The notes below the pieces were generated by a model, which ran no database searches, was not told the origin of the DNA, and saw only the letters and a program-made list of their open reading frames with translations. A program made the position numbers and the translations under genes. From assembly GCA_963820955.1 (NCBI GenBank), contig CAWGCA010000018.1, forward strand, positions 1 through 64,000: a stretch of 64,000 nucleotides of DNA, read 5' to 3'. This document shows, piece by piece, positions 43,427 to 52,845 of the stretch (position 1 is the first letter of the stretch; each line of letters begins with the position of its first letter). The stretch comes from CAWGCA01 sp963820955 (lineage in GTDB: Bacteria; Pseudomonadota; Gammaproteobacteria; Chromatiales; Chromatiaceae).

Positions 43427-44407
43427 ATGAACGCCCCCGTAAAAGTCACTATTACCGGTGCCGCTGGTCATATCGGTTATGCATTGGCATTCCGGGTAGC
43501 TTCCGGAGAAATGTTTGGACAGGAACAACCGGTAATCTTGAGGTTGTTGGAGATCCCGCAAGCCATGTCTTCTGTTAACGGTGTGGGTATGGAACTCGAA
43601 GATTGTGCCTTTCCATTATTGCACGACATTGTGTTGACGGATGATCCAGCCATTGGTTTTCGGGAGGCCGATTACGCGATTCTTATAGGAGCCAAGCCTC
43701 GGACCAAAGGCATGGAACGTAAGGACCTCATTACAGAAAACGCAAAGATTTTCTCTGAACAGGGTAGGGCGATTAACGACCATGCATCCAGCAAAATCAG
43801 GGTACTGGTCGTTGGAAATCCGTCAAATACTAACACTTTGATAGCTGGTTCAAATGCGCCGGATCTCAGTCCTAACCAGTTTACAGCGATGACACGCCTG
43901 GATCACAACCGAGCGTTGGGCCAACTGGCCAACAAGTGTAATTGCCTGGTCGCCGATATTACCCGAATGACCATATGGGGCAATCATTCTATGACCCAGT
44001 ATCCCGATATCAGCCATTGCAGAGTCAACGGGAAATCAGCTTTGGATCTTGTCAGCAGAGATTGGGCCATTGATCATTTCATTCCTAAGATTCAGCGAAG
44101 AGGCGCTGCAATCATAGAAGCGCGCGGCTTATCCTCCGCAGCATCGGCAGCGGATGCAGTAGTCGATCATGTGCACAACTGGGTGCTGGGCACGCCGGAA
44201 GGTGACTGGGTCAGCATGGGGGTGCTCTCTGACGGCAGTTACGGCATAGAGGAAGGAGTTGTTTTTTCCTACCCTGTAACCTGCAAAAACGGTGAGTACG
44301 AGATTGTGCAGGGCCTGGAACTGGATCAACTCAGTCAAACCAGACTGCAGGTTTCGGAGAAGGAACTTCGTGATGAACGCGCTGTAATCGAAGACTTGCT
44401 TCGCTGA
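43427..44407 (+). CDS. mdh: Malate dehydrogenase
   Basis: This NAD(P)-dependent enzyme interconverts malate and oxaloacetate in the TCA cycle. At 326 residues it belongs to the LDH/MDH superfamily group that includes cytosolic-type MDH: TGAAGHIGYALAFRVASGEM (Rossmann glycine-rich loop), LIGAKPRTKGMERKDLI (substrate-binding Arg in the mobile loop), VVGNPSNTNTLIA, the Asp-Arg MTRLDHNRALGQLA and the catalytic His in WGNHSMTQYPD. Expected length for the family. ATG 43427 is preceded by an A+T-rich stretch with a weak purine site (CCAGGAATATAATAAAG). The two family B repeats immediately upstream may contain or displace its promoter. Confidence 0.95.
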   Translation: MNAPVKVTITGAAGHIGYALAFRVASGEMFGQEQPVILRLLEIPQAMSSVNGVGMELEDCAFPLLHDIVLTDDPAIGFREADYAILIGAKPRTKGMERKDLITENAKIFSEQGRAINDHASSKIRVLVVGNPSNTNTLIAGSNAPDLSPNQFTAMTRLDHNRALGQLANKCNCLVADITRMTIWGNHSMTQYPDISHCRVNGKSALDLVSRDWAIDHFIPKIQRRGAAIIEARGLSSAASAADAVVDHVHNWVLGTPEGDWVSMGVLSDGSYGIEEGVVFSYPVTCKNGEYEIVQGLELDQLSQTRLQVSEKELRDERAVIEDLLR

Positions 44408-44657
44408 AATAGACTGCTAAGCAGTTTAAAAAAATGGAAATTGAGGCGACATTTCGGTAAGAGGAGGTGACGCAATACAGCGGCGAATCGTATCCTGATT
44501 GGGCGCTGCCTCAGTTACCTCGCAGGACAACAGGAAGTTAGGCAGCCCCCCCCCCGATTTTGTAGAATATCTTTTAAATACAGAGCCACTATGATGCGAT
44601 CGGCAAACGGTTCTGCGCCTGAGTTCGGCCCTCAAACTACTTCGTCAGATTTTCTGA

Positions 44658-44811
44658 AGGGCACCTCGAAAAATTCGAGGTGCTCGTGTGGTGCAGGGAT
44701 GCTCCAATATTTTCTTAAGCGTAAGCACATGAAAATGAGAGCGAACGGAAATCGCGCTTTTCGAGCGCCGTATCGAATAATCCCATGGAAGGGATTTTTT
44801 TGAAGTACTTT
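44658..44811. repeat. Dispersed repeat family A, copy 4 (inverted)
   Basis: This 154-base copy begins AGGGCACCTCGAAAAATTC, contains TTAAGCGTAAGCACATGAAA and CGAGCGCCGTATCGAATAAT, and ends TTTTTTGAAGTACTTT. It lies 62 bases upstream of the rhodanese-MBL gene and may hold or block its promoter. Confidence 0.75.
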
Positions 44812-44872
44812 AACTGTCGATGATAGTTCTCGCTTAAAAGCCCTCTGTCATAAACCTATTTGATACAAAGGT

Positions 44873-46279
44873 GTGTGGAACGTGAATCGGACTCGAATGG
44901 TGTTTTTCTGGTTAGCGATTGAGCGGCTATCTTTGAGGATAGGAAGGCCGGTGATTCGTTGGGGGTGCCTGGTTTTGGCGGCTATCTGGTTGCTTTTGTT
45001 GTTTAGCAGGCCCGTGGCTGCCAATGAAACGCTGACACAAGGAGGTACACTTCTTGAACGAGTAAACGCACGTATCGGAAACATCGGCACCAGGGAGCTG
45101 AAGGTACTCATTGAGGAGCAGCCGGACGCTGTCCTGATCGATGTGCGAACACCGGGTGAAGTTACTCTGATGGGCGGTATGATCGCTGCGCCACGTAGTT
45201 ACAACATTCCCCGAGGATGGCTGGAGTTCAGGGTCCAGGAAATTGTGCCCGTAAAGGACGATCCTATCGTTGTTTATTGCGGTATCAATCAGCGCAGCCC
45301 CCTGGCTGCGGATACCCTGTTGCAGCTTGGCTATAGTAACGTGAAGAATTATGCAGACGGCATTTTTAGCTGGAAATCGGCTGGACTGCCAGTTGAAAGC
45401 ATGGATAGGGCGTTGGATTCCATGCTCTACAGCAGACCGGAACAGGTTGTAGAGAATGTCTGGTCCGCCATAGGTGCTACGGCTCCCCCGAGTTACACAA
45501 ACTCTGGGCATAACAACAATCTTTCCTTCGTGGTCACAGACGATGGTGTGCTGGTCGTCAACGCAGGTGATAACTATCTACTCGCCCGGGCCCTGCACGA
45601 AGAAATCAAAAAAATCACCGACCAACCAGTGCGCTATGTGGTACTTGAGAATGGGCAAGGTCATGCCATGCTTGGCATGAACTACTGGCAGGAACAGGGC
45701 GTACCGGTGATTGCACATGTGGACGCTGCAAGAGAGATCGAAGAGCATGGCGTGTCTATTCTCGAGCGAATGAGAGCGCGAAACCGTGACAAGGCGATGG
45801 GCACCAGACTTGCCAGACCAGACCAGGTCTTCGACGAAAAGCTGGATATCCAGTTGGGTTCCGAGCGGATCGTGTTGCTTCACCTGGGGCCTGCTCACAG
45901 TCCGGGCGACATCATTGTCTGGCTGCCTCGGAAGTCGCTGGTTATTTCAGGCGACATGGCGTTTCATCAAAGACTGCTGCCGGTGTTTGAGGACACAGAT
46001 ACAGCCGCCTGGATAGAGACCTGGGAGAAGTTTGCCGAACTCAATGCGAAGTATCTGATCCCCGGGCATGGCGAACCGACAAACATGAAAGAGGTGACGA
46101 GATACACGCGGGATTATCTGGTTTTTTTGCGGGCGAAAGTAGCTGCTGTCCTGGACGAAGGAGGGGATCTGCAGAGCGCCTACCAGATCGATCAGTCTGC
46201 CTACCGGCATCTCGATACCTATGAAGAACTGGCAAAGCAGAATGCCGGGCGGGTGTTTCGGGCTATGGAGTTTGAATAG
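44873..46279 (+). CDS. Exported or membrane-anchored rhodanese / metallo-beta-lactamase-fold protein
   Basis: This is a two-domain protein of about 468 residues. An N-terminal hydrophobic segment (WGCLVLAAIWLLLLFSRPVA) is a signal or anchor. A rhodanese domain (about 70-180) has IDVRTPGEVTLMGGM and the active loop YCGINQRSPLAA with the catalytic cysteine. A metallo-beta-lactamase fold (about 200-430) follows, but the first metal motif HxHxDH is replaced by ENGQGHAMLG; later ligands are present (LGPAHSPGD, ISGDMAF, IPGHGEP). It resembles SoxH-type or ETHE1-rhodanese proteins of sulfur metabolism, probably with altered metal binding. The start is uncertain: GTG 44873, GTG 44882 or ATG 44897. 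Confidence 0.8.
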   Translation: MWNVNRTRMVFFWLAIERLSLRIGRPVIRWGCLVLAAIWLLLLFSRPVAANETLTQGGTLLERVNARIGNIGTRELKVLIEEQPDAVLIDVRTPGEVTLMGGMIAAPRSYNIPRGWLEFRVQEIVPVKDDPIVVYCGINQRSPLAADTLLQLGYSNVKNYADGIFSWKSAGLPVESMDRALDSMLYSRPEQVVENVWSAIGATAPPSYTNSGHNNNLSFVVTDDGVLVVNAGDNYLLARALHEEIKKITDQPVRYVVLENGQGHAMLGMNYWQEQGVPVIAHVDAAREIEEHGVSILERMRARNRDKAMGTRLARPDQVFDEKLDIQLGSERIVLLHLGPAHSPGDIIVWLPRKSLVISGDMAFHQRLLPVFEDTDTAAWIETWEKFAELNAKYLIPGHGEPTNMKEVTRYTRDYLVFLRAKVAAVLDEGGDLQSAYQIDQSAYRHLDTYEELAKQNAGRVFRAMEFE

Positions 46280-46442
46280 CTCCACGGACAACGCTTGTCG
46301 ATCAACCCGTTACATGGGGTCTCGTGATGGGTGTTTTTTTGAAAACGTGAAGTACCGCACAAACTCAAAGACGCCCGTTAAGAAAATATTAAGATTCCCA
46401 CGCTATAGTTTGAACTGTACCGACATTTTCGACGAGATTTCC

Positions 46443-46469
46443 CCCGGCCACTCCCGCCGGGTTTTTTTT
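46443..46469 (+). terminator. Rho-independent terminator
   Basis: CCCGGC and GCCGGG form a six-base-pair stem with a seven-base loop, followed by eight T (46462-46469). It lies about 165 bases after the rhodanese-MBL stop. A TATAGT hexamer at about 46402-46407 leaves open a very short transcript ending here. Confidence 0.75.
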
Positions 46470-46501
46470 GTCTCCGGATCCTGCGTGTTTCTTTCGGCCC
46501 G

Positions 46502-46744
46502 TTAGTGTTGGCAGGTATCCAGCCGCTTACTGACTTTGGGTAACAGAGCTATAAAGGCCGTAAGCAGTAGGATGGTTAGGCCAAGGGCCATCGCGGCCAA
46601 ACCCAGGAAGGAAATAATCACCAACGGAAAAATCGAACTGCCCTGAAAGAATAAAGGCGGAGCCTGGAATATCAGGCCCGAGGTAAAAAGAACGGCGGCC
46701 AGGGTAACGGCGGCGCGCATTGTTTGACATGTCATAATTGGCAT
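46502..46744 (-). CDS. Small two-helix membrane protein
   Basis: This 80-codon frame from ATG 46744 encodes two or three hydrophobic helices (TLAAVLFTSGLIFQAPPLFF and PLVIISFLGLAAMALGLTIL) and ends with KVSKRLDTCQH. The ribosome-binding site is weak (GTGTGGGAAA). It lies between the terminator at 46443 and gspB. No family recognised; small and therefore uncertain, but the clean alternation of hydrophobic helices and charged ends favours a real membrane peptide. Confidence 0.5.
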   Translation of the reverse strand: MPIMTCQTMRAAVTLAAVLFTSGLIFQAPPLFFQGSSIFPLVIISFLGLAAMALGLTILLLTAFIALLPKVSKRLDTCQH

Positions 46745-46874
46745 TTTCCCACACCATCAATCTATTATTAATAATATTAGCATAAACTTATATAATATTC
46801 AATATGTCTCGTTTCAGGTGTGTATTTCCCGCATTCTGGCGCAGAGGGCCTCTGCCAGGATCCGCTGAATTCGT

Positions 46875-47933
46875 TTATAGCGAGTTGAAGAATCGGTGGC
46901 CTTCGAAATTGAAAATGATCCCGTGTCGGAGAATTTCTTCGATCATAAGACCGTCTTTCGTCCCCTCTCCCTCTTTGAGCTTCTGGGAGTTGATGAGGAC
47001 AAAGCGCCTCTTTGGGTCGTTTGAGTAGGCCAAGGCGCTCACCTTTCTCTGCGGCAGGCGTTTGTAGACATCATACGGCAGGTCGTTTTCCGACTTGGCA
47101 AGAGGTTTGGTTGTCGGAGTGGCAGCCTCCTGCTGCGGCATTTTAACCGCGGCCTGAGCCTTGTCATCTTGTGCTGTATGGGGCTGCGGTGGGGCTGTTG
47201 TTTCGACCGGTTCTCTGGTTTTCGCTTGCGCTGTCTTCTCGGTACCCTCAGCGTTCTTTTTTAGAAGCTGCTCTTGGAGATCAAGGAACTCCTGGCGTAA
47301 CTCCTGCTTAACAGATGATCGAGCGGTCACTGGTTGCGCTACTTTCTCCTCGGCAATGGAGGGTTGCTCAGGTGTGGGAGGAGGCTGATCTATCGCTGCA
47401 CGCAGATTACTTTCTGCGGAGGGTGCCGGCTCAGATTGGTCTGTTGGATCCTCAGGAAGCGGGGTTCGTTTTGGTGCAGGAGCCGGTTGTTCTATCTCTA
47501 CGATCACCACCTTCTCTTGGCTGCCCTGTTGATCAAGGTTCTGCACTGGGGGTTTCACACGAGGAGTCACTGGGGCTTCCTTGTCACCGGAGAAGACCGT
47601 ATCAGGCTGTGGCACAGTGGTGGATTCAGAATGGCGGTCAGGTTTCAGTGCCACAGCCGGATCCGGCAGTGGGGGTGTTGGTGCGCGCAGTGGTGCAGCC
47701 GGAACCACTTCAACGTTTGTCGGCGGTTCTTGGGGGGTAAAAAAATGATTGCCAAACACCGCATAGAGGGCAACGATTATCGCAAGAAGGGCCAATATGA
47801 GAGCGCTTAGAACCACGGGGTTTGTTTTGGACGGTGGCTCGAGTTCCGCGGGGGATTCTGTCGCCAGGGTGGGTATCTGGCCCAACTCTCTTTCCTGTTG
47901 GGATTTTTTCAGGGCTTCGAGGATATAGGACAT
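46875..47933 (-). CDS. gspB: General secretion pathway protein B
   Basis: This 352-residue inner-membrane protein assists GspA in inserting the type II secretion secretin through peptidoglycan. The N-terminal MSYILEALKKSQQERELGQI is the family signature. A single transmembrane helix (VVLSALILALLAIIVALYAV) lies near residues 40-60. A proline-rich periplasmic spacer of more than 200 residues (EPPTNVEVVPAAPLRAPTPP and similar) follows, then the C-terminal GspB domain (YKRLPQRKVSALAYSNDPKR, RFVLINSQKLKEGEGTKDGL). It lies seven bases after gspA in the same transcript. No other gsp genes are in the window. Confidence 0.9.
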   Translation of the reverse strand: MSYILEALKKSQQERELGQIPTLATESPAELEPPSKTNPVVLSALILALLAIIVALYAVFGNHFFTPQEPPTNVEVVPAAPLRAPTPPLPDPAVALKPDRHSESTTVPQPDTVFSGDKEAPVTPRVKPPVQNLDQQGSQEKVVIVEIEQPAPAPKRTPLPEDPTDQSEPAPSAESNLRAAIDQPPPTPEQPSIAEEKVAQPVTARSSVKQELRQEFLDLQEQLLKKNAEGTEKTAQAKTREPVETTAPPQPHTAQDDKAQAAVKMPQQEAATPTTKPLAKSENDLPYDVYKRLPQRKVSALAYSNDPKRRFVLINSQKLKEGEGTKDGLMIEEILRHGIIFNFEGHRFFNSL

Positions 47934-47940
47934 GGCGTTG

Positions 47941-50043
47941 TTAGGGTATGCTCTCGAGATGTGGAATACCAGGCACCCCAGTCGCGGTGTTAAGGTGGAT
48001 CAGGGTCTCAGGGCCTACGATACCATCCGGGACCAATCCTCGATGTCGCTGAAAACGCTGAACTTCTCGTTTCAGCGCGGGGTCAAATCCGGTCGATCCG
48101 GTATTGCTGGATACCCACCCGGGTAAACGGGACATAGTCTCCCGTAGCCATTGTATCGATTGGCTAGAGGCGCGTGGACTGATGACCATGGTGCCTTCCA
48201 ACGGTGGTTGCCAGAGCAGCAGATAGTCCCCAGACCAGTATGGATCCAGCTGAGTCAGGGGAACCCGCACCTTGTCCGTTCCCAGGTTCAGCAGTGCGAA
48301 ATTGAAGTTAAGCCCTTCTACCAGCGCATATCCGCTATCTGTTCCGTTTCCGTCCGTCAACCGAATCAAAGCAGGCCGATTGTATGAGTAAAGCTTGTTC
48401 CAGCCTCCTTTTCCCTCGCGGCAGCGTAGCCCCTTTGTTTCCGCGAATCGACAGGGTTCCATAGGTTCCAGCTTAGAGTAGATGATTGGCCCCCAGCGCT
48501 TCAGCAGCAGGGCCATGGCTGAACGTCGGTCTGTGGTCAGTTGTTCTATGCGAAGTATTGGTGTGGGCGGTTCCTGCTGCTGCGCTGGTATCCCTGGCGC
48601 CATTTTTATTGGCAGTTCGGCCTCTGGCTCGGTGGCCTCTGGCTCGGCAGCCTCTGGCTCGGTGGCCTCTGGCTCTGCAGCCTCTGGCTCGGCGGCCTCT
48701 GGCTCGGCGGCCTCTGGCTCGGCGGCCTCTGGCTCGGCGGCCTCTGGCTCGGCAGCCTCTGGCTCGGCGGCCTCTGGCTCGGCAGCCTCTGGCTCGGCAG
48801 CCTCTGGCTCGGCAGCCTCTGGCTCGGCGGCCTCTGGCTCGGCAGCCTCTGGCTCGGCAGCCTCTGGCTCGGCGGCCTCTGGCTCGGCGGCCTCTGGCTC
48901 GGCGGCCTCTGGCTCGGTGGCCTCTGGCTCGGCGGCCTCTGGCTCGGCGGCCTCTAGCTCGGCGGCCTCTAGCTCGGCGGCCTCTAGCTCGGCGGCCTCT
49001 ATCTCAGCCTCTATCTCGGCCTCCAGCTCGGTTGACGCCGGAGAGTACTGAGACCCCGTGCTCTGAGTATTGGGCGAATAGGCTGATATCTCGGCCGCGG
49101 TTTTCGGGGACTCTTCAGTAAACAGCTGCTGCTGTTTCCAGGTGTAGGCAAGCCAGCCTGCGCCGGCTAAAAGTATCGATAGCAGAATGGTTGTACGTAA
49201 TGGTCGATACCAGCGTTGCCAACCAGACAACTCCAGCTTTCCCGTCAACTCCCGAGCAGCCTTGTTCAGAATCCGGCTGTCTACGATATGGCGATGGGTG
49301 GCAAAGGCGCCAAGCAACGCGCGGTCACAGAGGATATTTATAAGGCGTGGGATTCCACCTGAAAGATGATAGATGCGCCGAAGCGCCGCCGGTGTAAACA
49401 GGCGGCGTTCCACCCCGGCAATCGCCAGTCGATGGCGAATATATTCTTTTGTGTCTTTCTGCGATAAAGGCAGAAGGTGGTAGCGCGCGGTGATACGCTG
49501 AGCTAGTTGGCGCAGGCGTTTCTGTTCTAAGAGTTCCCTCAGCTCAGGTTGTCCGACCAGAAAAATTTGCAGTAATTTGTGTCTGTGGGTCTCCAGGTTG
49601 GTGAGCAGACGAATCTGCTCCAGTACCTCCGGCTGCAGATTCTGCGCTTCATCGATCATCAGCACAGGGCGGCGGCGCTTGGCATGGGCGAGCAGCAGAT
49701 ATCTGTTCAGCTGATCCACCAGTACTTTGCTCGATGTCACGTAGCCTGGAACCTTGACTCCGAATTCATGGCAGATCGAATGCAGCAGCTCCGGTACCGT
49801 CAAGGCGGGATTGAGGATTAGTGCGATATCGACATGTTCCGGCAGTTGCTCCAGAAAGGCGCGACAGATAGTGGTTTTGCCGGTACCTACCTCTCCCGTG
49901 AGCAGGACAAAGCCGCCGCCCTCTCCAGCACCATAGAGCAGATGAGCCAAGGCTTCCCGATGTTCACGGCTGAGATATAAATAGTGAGGATCGGGCGTGA
50001 TCGAAAAGCTGGGTTCTTTTAAACCGAAATATTCTGGGTACAT
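47941..50043 (-). CDS. gspA: General secretion pathway protein A (ExeA/GspA) with repeat linker
   Basis: This is an ATPase with a periplasmic peptidoglycan-binding end that works with GspB in secretin assembly, about 700 residues from ATG 50043 (MYPEYFGLKEPSFSITPDPH, the family start; an upstream in-frame TTG is less likely). The AAA+ domain has Walker A GEVGTGKTT at about 50-58, Walker B PVLMIDEAQNLQ near 130 and VGQPELRELLEQ. A transmembrane helix (TTILLSILLAGAGWLAYTW) lies near 285-303. A repetitive acidic linker of about 27 EPEAA-type units runs from about 337 to 475. The C-terminal half has a peptidase C39-like segment (WNKLYSYNRPALIRLTDGNG) and a PG_binding_1 domain (ALKREVQRFQRHRGLVPDGI then VGPETL). 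Confidence 0.92.
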   Translation of the reverse strand: MYPEYFGLKEPSFSITPDPHYLYLSREHREALAHLLYGAGEGGGFVLLTGEVGTGKTTICRAFLEQLPEHVDIALILNPALTVPELLHSICHEFGVKVPGYVTSSKVLVDQLNRYLLLAHAKRRRPVLMIDEAQNLQPEVLEQIRLLTNLETHRHKLLQIFLVGQPELRELLEQKRLRQLAQRITARYHLLPLSQKDTKEYIRHRLAIAGVERRLFTPAALRRIYHLSGGIPRLINILCDRALLGAFATHRHIVDSRILNKAARELTGKLELSGWQRWYRPLRTTILLSILLAGAGWLAYTWKQQQLFTEESPKTAAEISAYSPNTQSTGSQYSPASTELEAEIEAEIEAAELEAAELEAAELEAAEPEAAEPEATEPEAAEPEAAEPEAAEPEAAEPEAAEPEAAEPEAAEPEAAEPEAAEPEAAEPEAAEPEAAEPEAAEPEAAEPEAAEPEAAEPEATEPEAAEPEATEPEAELPIKMAPGIPAQQQEPPTPILRIEQLTTDRRSAMALLLKRWGPIIYSKLEPMEPCRFAETKGLRCREGKGGWNKLYSYNRPALIRLTDGNGTDSGYALVEGLNFNFALLNLGTDKVRVPLTQLDPYWSGDYLLLWQPPLEGTMVISPRASSQSIQWLRETMSRLPGWVSSNTGSTGFDPALKREVQRFQRHRGLVPDGIVGPETLIHLNTATGVPGIPHLESIP
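48617..49032. repeat. 15-bp coding minisatellite in gspA
   Basis: About 27 tandem copies of a 15-base unit (plus strand GGCGGCCTCTGGCTC and close variants). In the minus-strand gspA frame each unit encodes five residues of the type E-P-E-A-A, with Thr or Leu variants. The unit length is a multiple of three, so copy-number change keeps the frame. Some units at the gene-proximal end have drifted (CTCTAGCTC, giving ELEAA). Confidence 0.95.
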
Positions 50044-50356
50044 ATAATTCTGGTGCGGATAGGCCTCTGATTCATCAGCGGTTAACCGGGTCAAAGGGTC
50101 GATCTGCTGCTAGCGCCATCCATTCAGTGCCGTATTGATTTCACTATATTTAGTGAAGTTTACCCAATAAGAAGAGAAACAAACAGTATTTTCAAATGGT
50201 TATCACACAAGTACACCCTCAAAATGACATTGCCCTATTCAGAGCCCACTCAAACGGCCAAGGCAAGGCGCGCTCCGCATTGAATAGCTCGATCTTTGCC
50301 AGGAGTACTAAGACCAGAAGAGAAATGCCCATGCCGCGCAGAGGGGATACGAACTG

Positions 50357-52468
50357 TTATGCGGGTTGCGTCTGTTTTTCCCCTGGCCCGATGCGCTCAA
50401 GAACGACTACGGAGCCTGCCTGAACCAGGTAACTGTTACCCCTGATTGGGAAGCTGTGTGCAGGATCGACGATATCTTCCGGCGACGGCAGGCCCGTGTC
50501 GACTAACAAGCGCCAGGTTTGATCTTGAATCACGGGCAGTTCCATTTCCCCTGAAGATTCCGACAGATTGATCATAATATGAAGATCCGCCTCTCTCTCT
50601 TCAACGGCAGCCAGACTGAAAGCGAGAATTTGACTGTCCGGATCATCCCAACGGGTGGTATTGAGGTGGACCCCATGCCAGGAGACGTCAGGCATGACTT
50701 TTTCATCGCTTCGATCACCGTTCAGGAAGCGCCTTCGCATGAGGCTGGGGTGGCGTCTACGCAGGGCGATCATGAGCCGGACAAAACGCAGCATGTCTGC
50801 ATTTTTTCGAGTCAGTGACCAATCGAACCAGCTCAGTTCGTTGTCCTGACAGTAACTGTTGTTGTTGCCTTTCTGGGTGTGCAGAACCTCGTCGCCGGCT
50901 AGTATCATGGGAACTCCCTGGCTCACCAGGAGCATGGCGATGGCATTCTTTGCGTGCCGCTTGCGTGTTGCCATCACCCCGATATCGGTCGTCTCACCCT
51001 CGACACCGCAATTGGAACTGAGATTGTCATCACTCCCGTCGTGATTTTCCTCACCGTTGGCCCAGTTCCGTTTTTTTTCGTAGCTGAAGAGGTCGTACAG
51101 CGTGAATCCGTCGTGGCAGGTGACAAAGTTGATGCTGTTGATGGGCAGACGTCCCTGGGATTTATAGAGATCGCTACTCCCGCTCATGCGGGTAGCCAGT
51201 TCACCAATCAGCCCTTTTTCACCACGTAGACAGCGACGCAGTACATCGCGGTATCTACCGTTCCATTCCGCCCAGCGGTATCCGGGGAAGGTGCCAACCT
51301 GATAGAGGCCCGCGGCATCCCACGCCTCGGCGATTAGTCTCGTCGCCGCCAGTTGATCCGAGAGCTCGATGCCCCAGAGTACCGGTGGATTACGCAGTGG
51401 TTCTCCGTTTTCGTCTCGTGCCAGGGCACTGGCTAGGTCGAAGCGAAATCCATCAACATGCATCTCTTTGACCCAGTATTCGAGGCATCCGATGATAAAC
51501 ATCGCCACGATCGGGTGGTTGCAGTTCACGGTGTTGCCACAACCGGTATAGTCTCGATAGAGGCCTTTGTCCAGCGGATCCAGATGATAGAAAATATCGT
51601 TTCCCATCCCTTTGAAATTGATGGTGGGGCCATCTGCACCGCCCTCGGCGGTGTGGTTGAAGACCACATCCAGAATGACACCTATACCCACCTTATGCAG
51701 GGCCTTTACCAGATTCCGGAACTCTTTGGGATGCGTGCCTTGATCGGGAGATACACAGTAGCCAGGATGAGGGCTGAAAAAACTGTGGGTGCTGTAGCCC
51801 CAATAGTTTTTCAGCCCAAGTTCTCTGGTCTTATCGGGGACGTCCTGTTCGTCGAAGGCCATGATAGGCATTAATTCTACATGGGTGATGCCCAGTTCCA
51901 GGAGGTAGGGGATTTTTTCAATCAGCCCGCGAAAAGTGCCCGGGTGCTTTACTTCCGATGTGTTGTGGCGGGTGAATCCACCTACATGAAGTTCGTAAAT
52001 AACGGCATTCTCGACCGGTAAGCTGAGGGGTTTGTCCTCCTCCCAGTCATAGCTGTTATCAGCCACCATACCTCGCATGGAAAGGTGGTTGTTGTCACCG
52101 GGTTGTCTTGCCGCCTGCCGCTCCCAGAGTTGGTGACCAACCACGCGGGTCCATGGATCCAGAAGGACCTTGTCTTTGTCGAAACGCAGGCCGGAGAGCC
52201 GGGTGTCGTTCGGGCCGTCCATTCGCCAGGCATACCAGGTTCCGACTGGCAGCCCTTCGACATAGACATGCCAGGAATAAAAAGTGCGATTGACGCTGGG
52301 GTTCAGGGAGATGATTTGGAAAGGTTTGGTACTGTTGGAGCGGGTATACAGCAGCAACTCCACGCTGGTTGCATGACTGCTGAAGATGGAAAAATTGACT
52401 CCGTTGGGGTCAGGTTTAGCCCCCGAAGGATAGCGAACTCCCGATTTTGTTTCGTATATCTTGTTCAT
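50357..52468 (-). CDS. glgX: Glycogen debranching enzyme (isoamylase family)
   Basis: This is a 703-residue GH13 alpha-1,6-glucosidase that removes short branches from phosphorylase-limited glycogen. An N-terminal CBM48 domain (GVRYPSGAKPDPNGVNFSIF) precedes the TIM barrel: VIYELHVGGFTRH, VILDVVFNHTAEG (conserved region I), VDGFRFDLASALARDENGEP (region II with the nucleophile Asp), RLIAEAWDAAGLYQVG (acid Glu) and NFVTCHDGFTLYDL (region IV, HD). The length fits GlgX (E. coli 657) and TreX-type proteins. ATG 52468 starts the gene. No glgA/B/C/P lies beside it. It is upstream of gspA on the same strand but more than 300 bases away. Confidence 0.95.
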   Translation of the reverse strand: MNKIYETKSGVRYPSGAKPDPNGVNFSIFSSHATSVELLLYTRSNSTKPFQIISLNPSVNRTFYSWHVYVEGLPVGTWYAWRMDGPNDTRLSGLRFDKDKVLLDPWTRVVGHQLWERQAARQPGDNNHLSMRGMVADNSYDWEEDKPLSLPVENAVIYELHVGGFTRHNTSEVKHPGTFRGLIEKIPYLLELGITHVELMPIMAFDEQDVPDKTRELGLKNYWGYSTHSFFSPHPGYCVSPDQGTHPKEFRNLVKALHKVGIGVILDVVFNHTAEGGADGPTINFKGMGNDIFYHLDPLDKGLYRDYTGCGNTVNCNHPIVAMFIIGCLEYWVKEMHVDGFRFDLASALARDENGEPLRNPPVLWGIELSDQLAATRLIAEAWDAAGLYQVGTFPGYRWAEWNGRYRDVLRRCLRGEKGLIGELATRMSGSSDLYKSQGRLPINSINFVTCHDGFTLYDLFSYEKKRNWANGEENHDGSDDNLSSNCGVEGETTDIGVMATRKRHAKNAIAMLLVSQGVPMILAGDEVLHTQKGNNNSYCQDNELSWFDWSLTRKNADMLRFVRLMIALRRRHPSLMRRRFLNGDRSDEKVMPDVSWHGVHLNTTRWDDPDSQILAFSLAAVEEREADLHIMINLSESSGEMELPVIQDQTWRLLVDTGLPSPEDIVDPAHSFPIRGNSYLVQAGSVVVLERIGPGEKQTQPA

Positions 52469-52566
52469 TGAACGGCTGCTTTAAATCTACCTGAGTATGT
52501 ATTTTTTTAATACCTGGCCGGGATTCTCGATCGAGTCAGCAATTGTACTCCCTAATCTGGTGTATT

Positions 52567-52700
52567 AGGGCCTGTTAACACTATGCGCATATCCATAGAC
52601 GGAGGCCATTTTTTCTCAGGACAAGGCGCACTGAGCGCCGTGTACCTGCGGTACACAAGTGAAAGTGCAACGCGGTCATGGGGAAATCCGGGTTTGTCTG
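52567..52700. repeat. Dispersed repeat family C, copy 1 (right end missing)
   Basis: The sequence begins AGGGCCTGTTAACACTATGC and continues with GACGGAGGCCATTTTTTCTC, AGGACAAGGCGCACTGAGCG and AAGTGAAAGTGCAACGCGGT, shared nearly base for base with 55178-55348. The matching right-hand inverted end is absent. It lies about 100 bases upstream of glgX. Confidence 0.75.
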
Positions 52701-52845
52701 ATTTCTCGATTCGAATTATTCCTCAAAGAATATATGGATAATATCCTATTGAATTACTCTGGAATTAGACTAGATTATCAGGTAACTACTGGGTTGCATT
52801 CGAAGTAGGGAATAATTTCAACAGGCCACTGGAAAAGAGGGAGTT

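Noticed and set aside
48617..49032. Possible CRISPR array
   Set aside because: The units are 15 bases long, contiguous and without spacers; this is a coding tandem repeat.
48482..49121. Three long plus-strand open frames opposite gspA, rich in Ser/Gly/Ala, Pro/Leu/Ala/Arg or Trp/Leu/Gly
   Set aside because: They are translations of the 15-bp minisatellite read on the opposite strand. The gspA frame on the minus strand has flanking AAA+ and peptidoglycan-binding domains and a normal start; the others have none.
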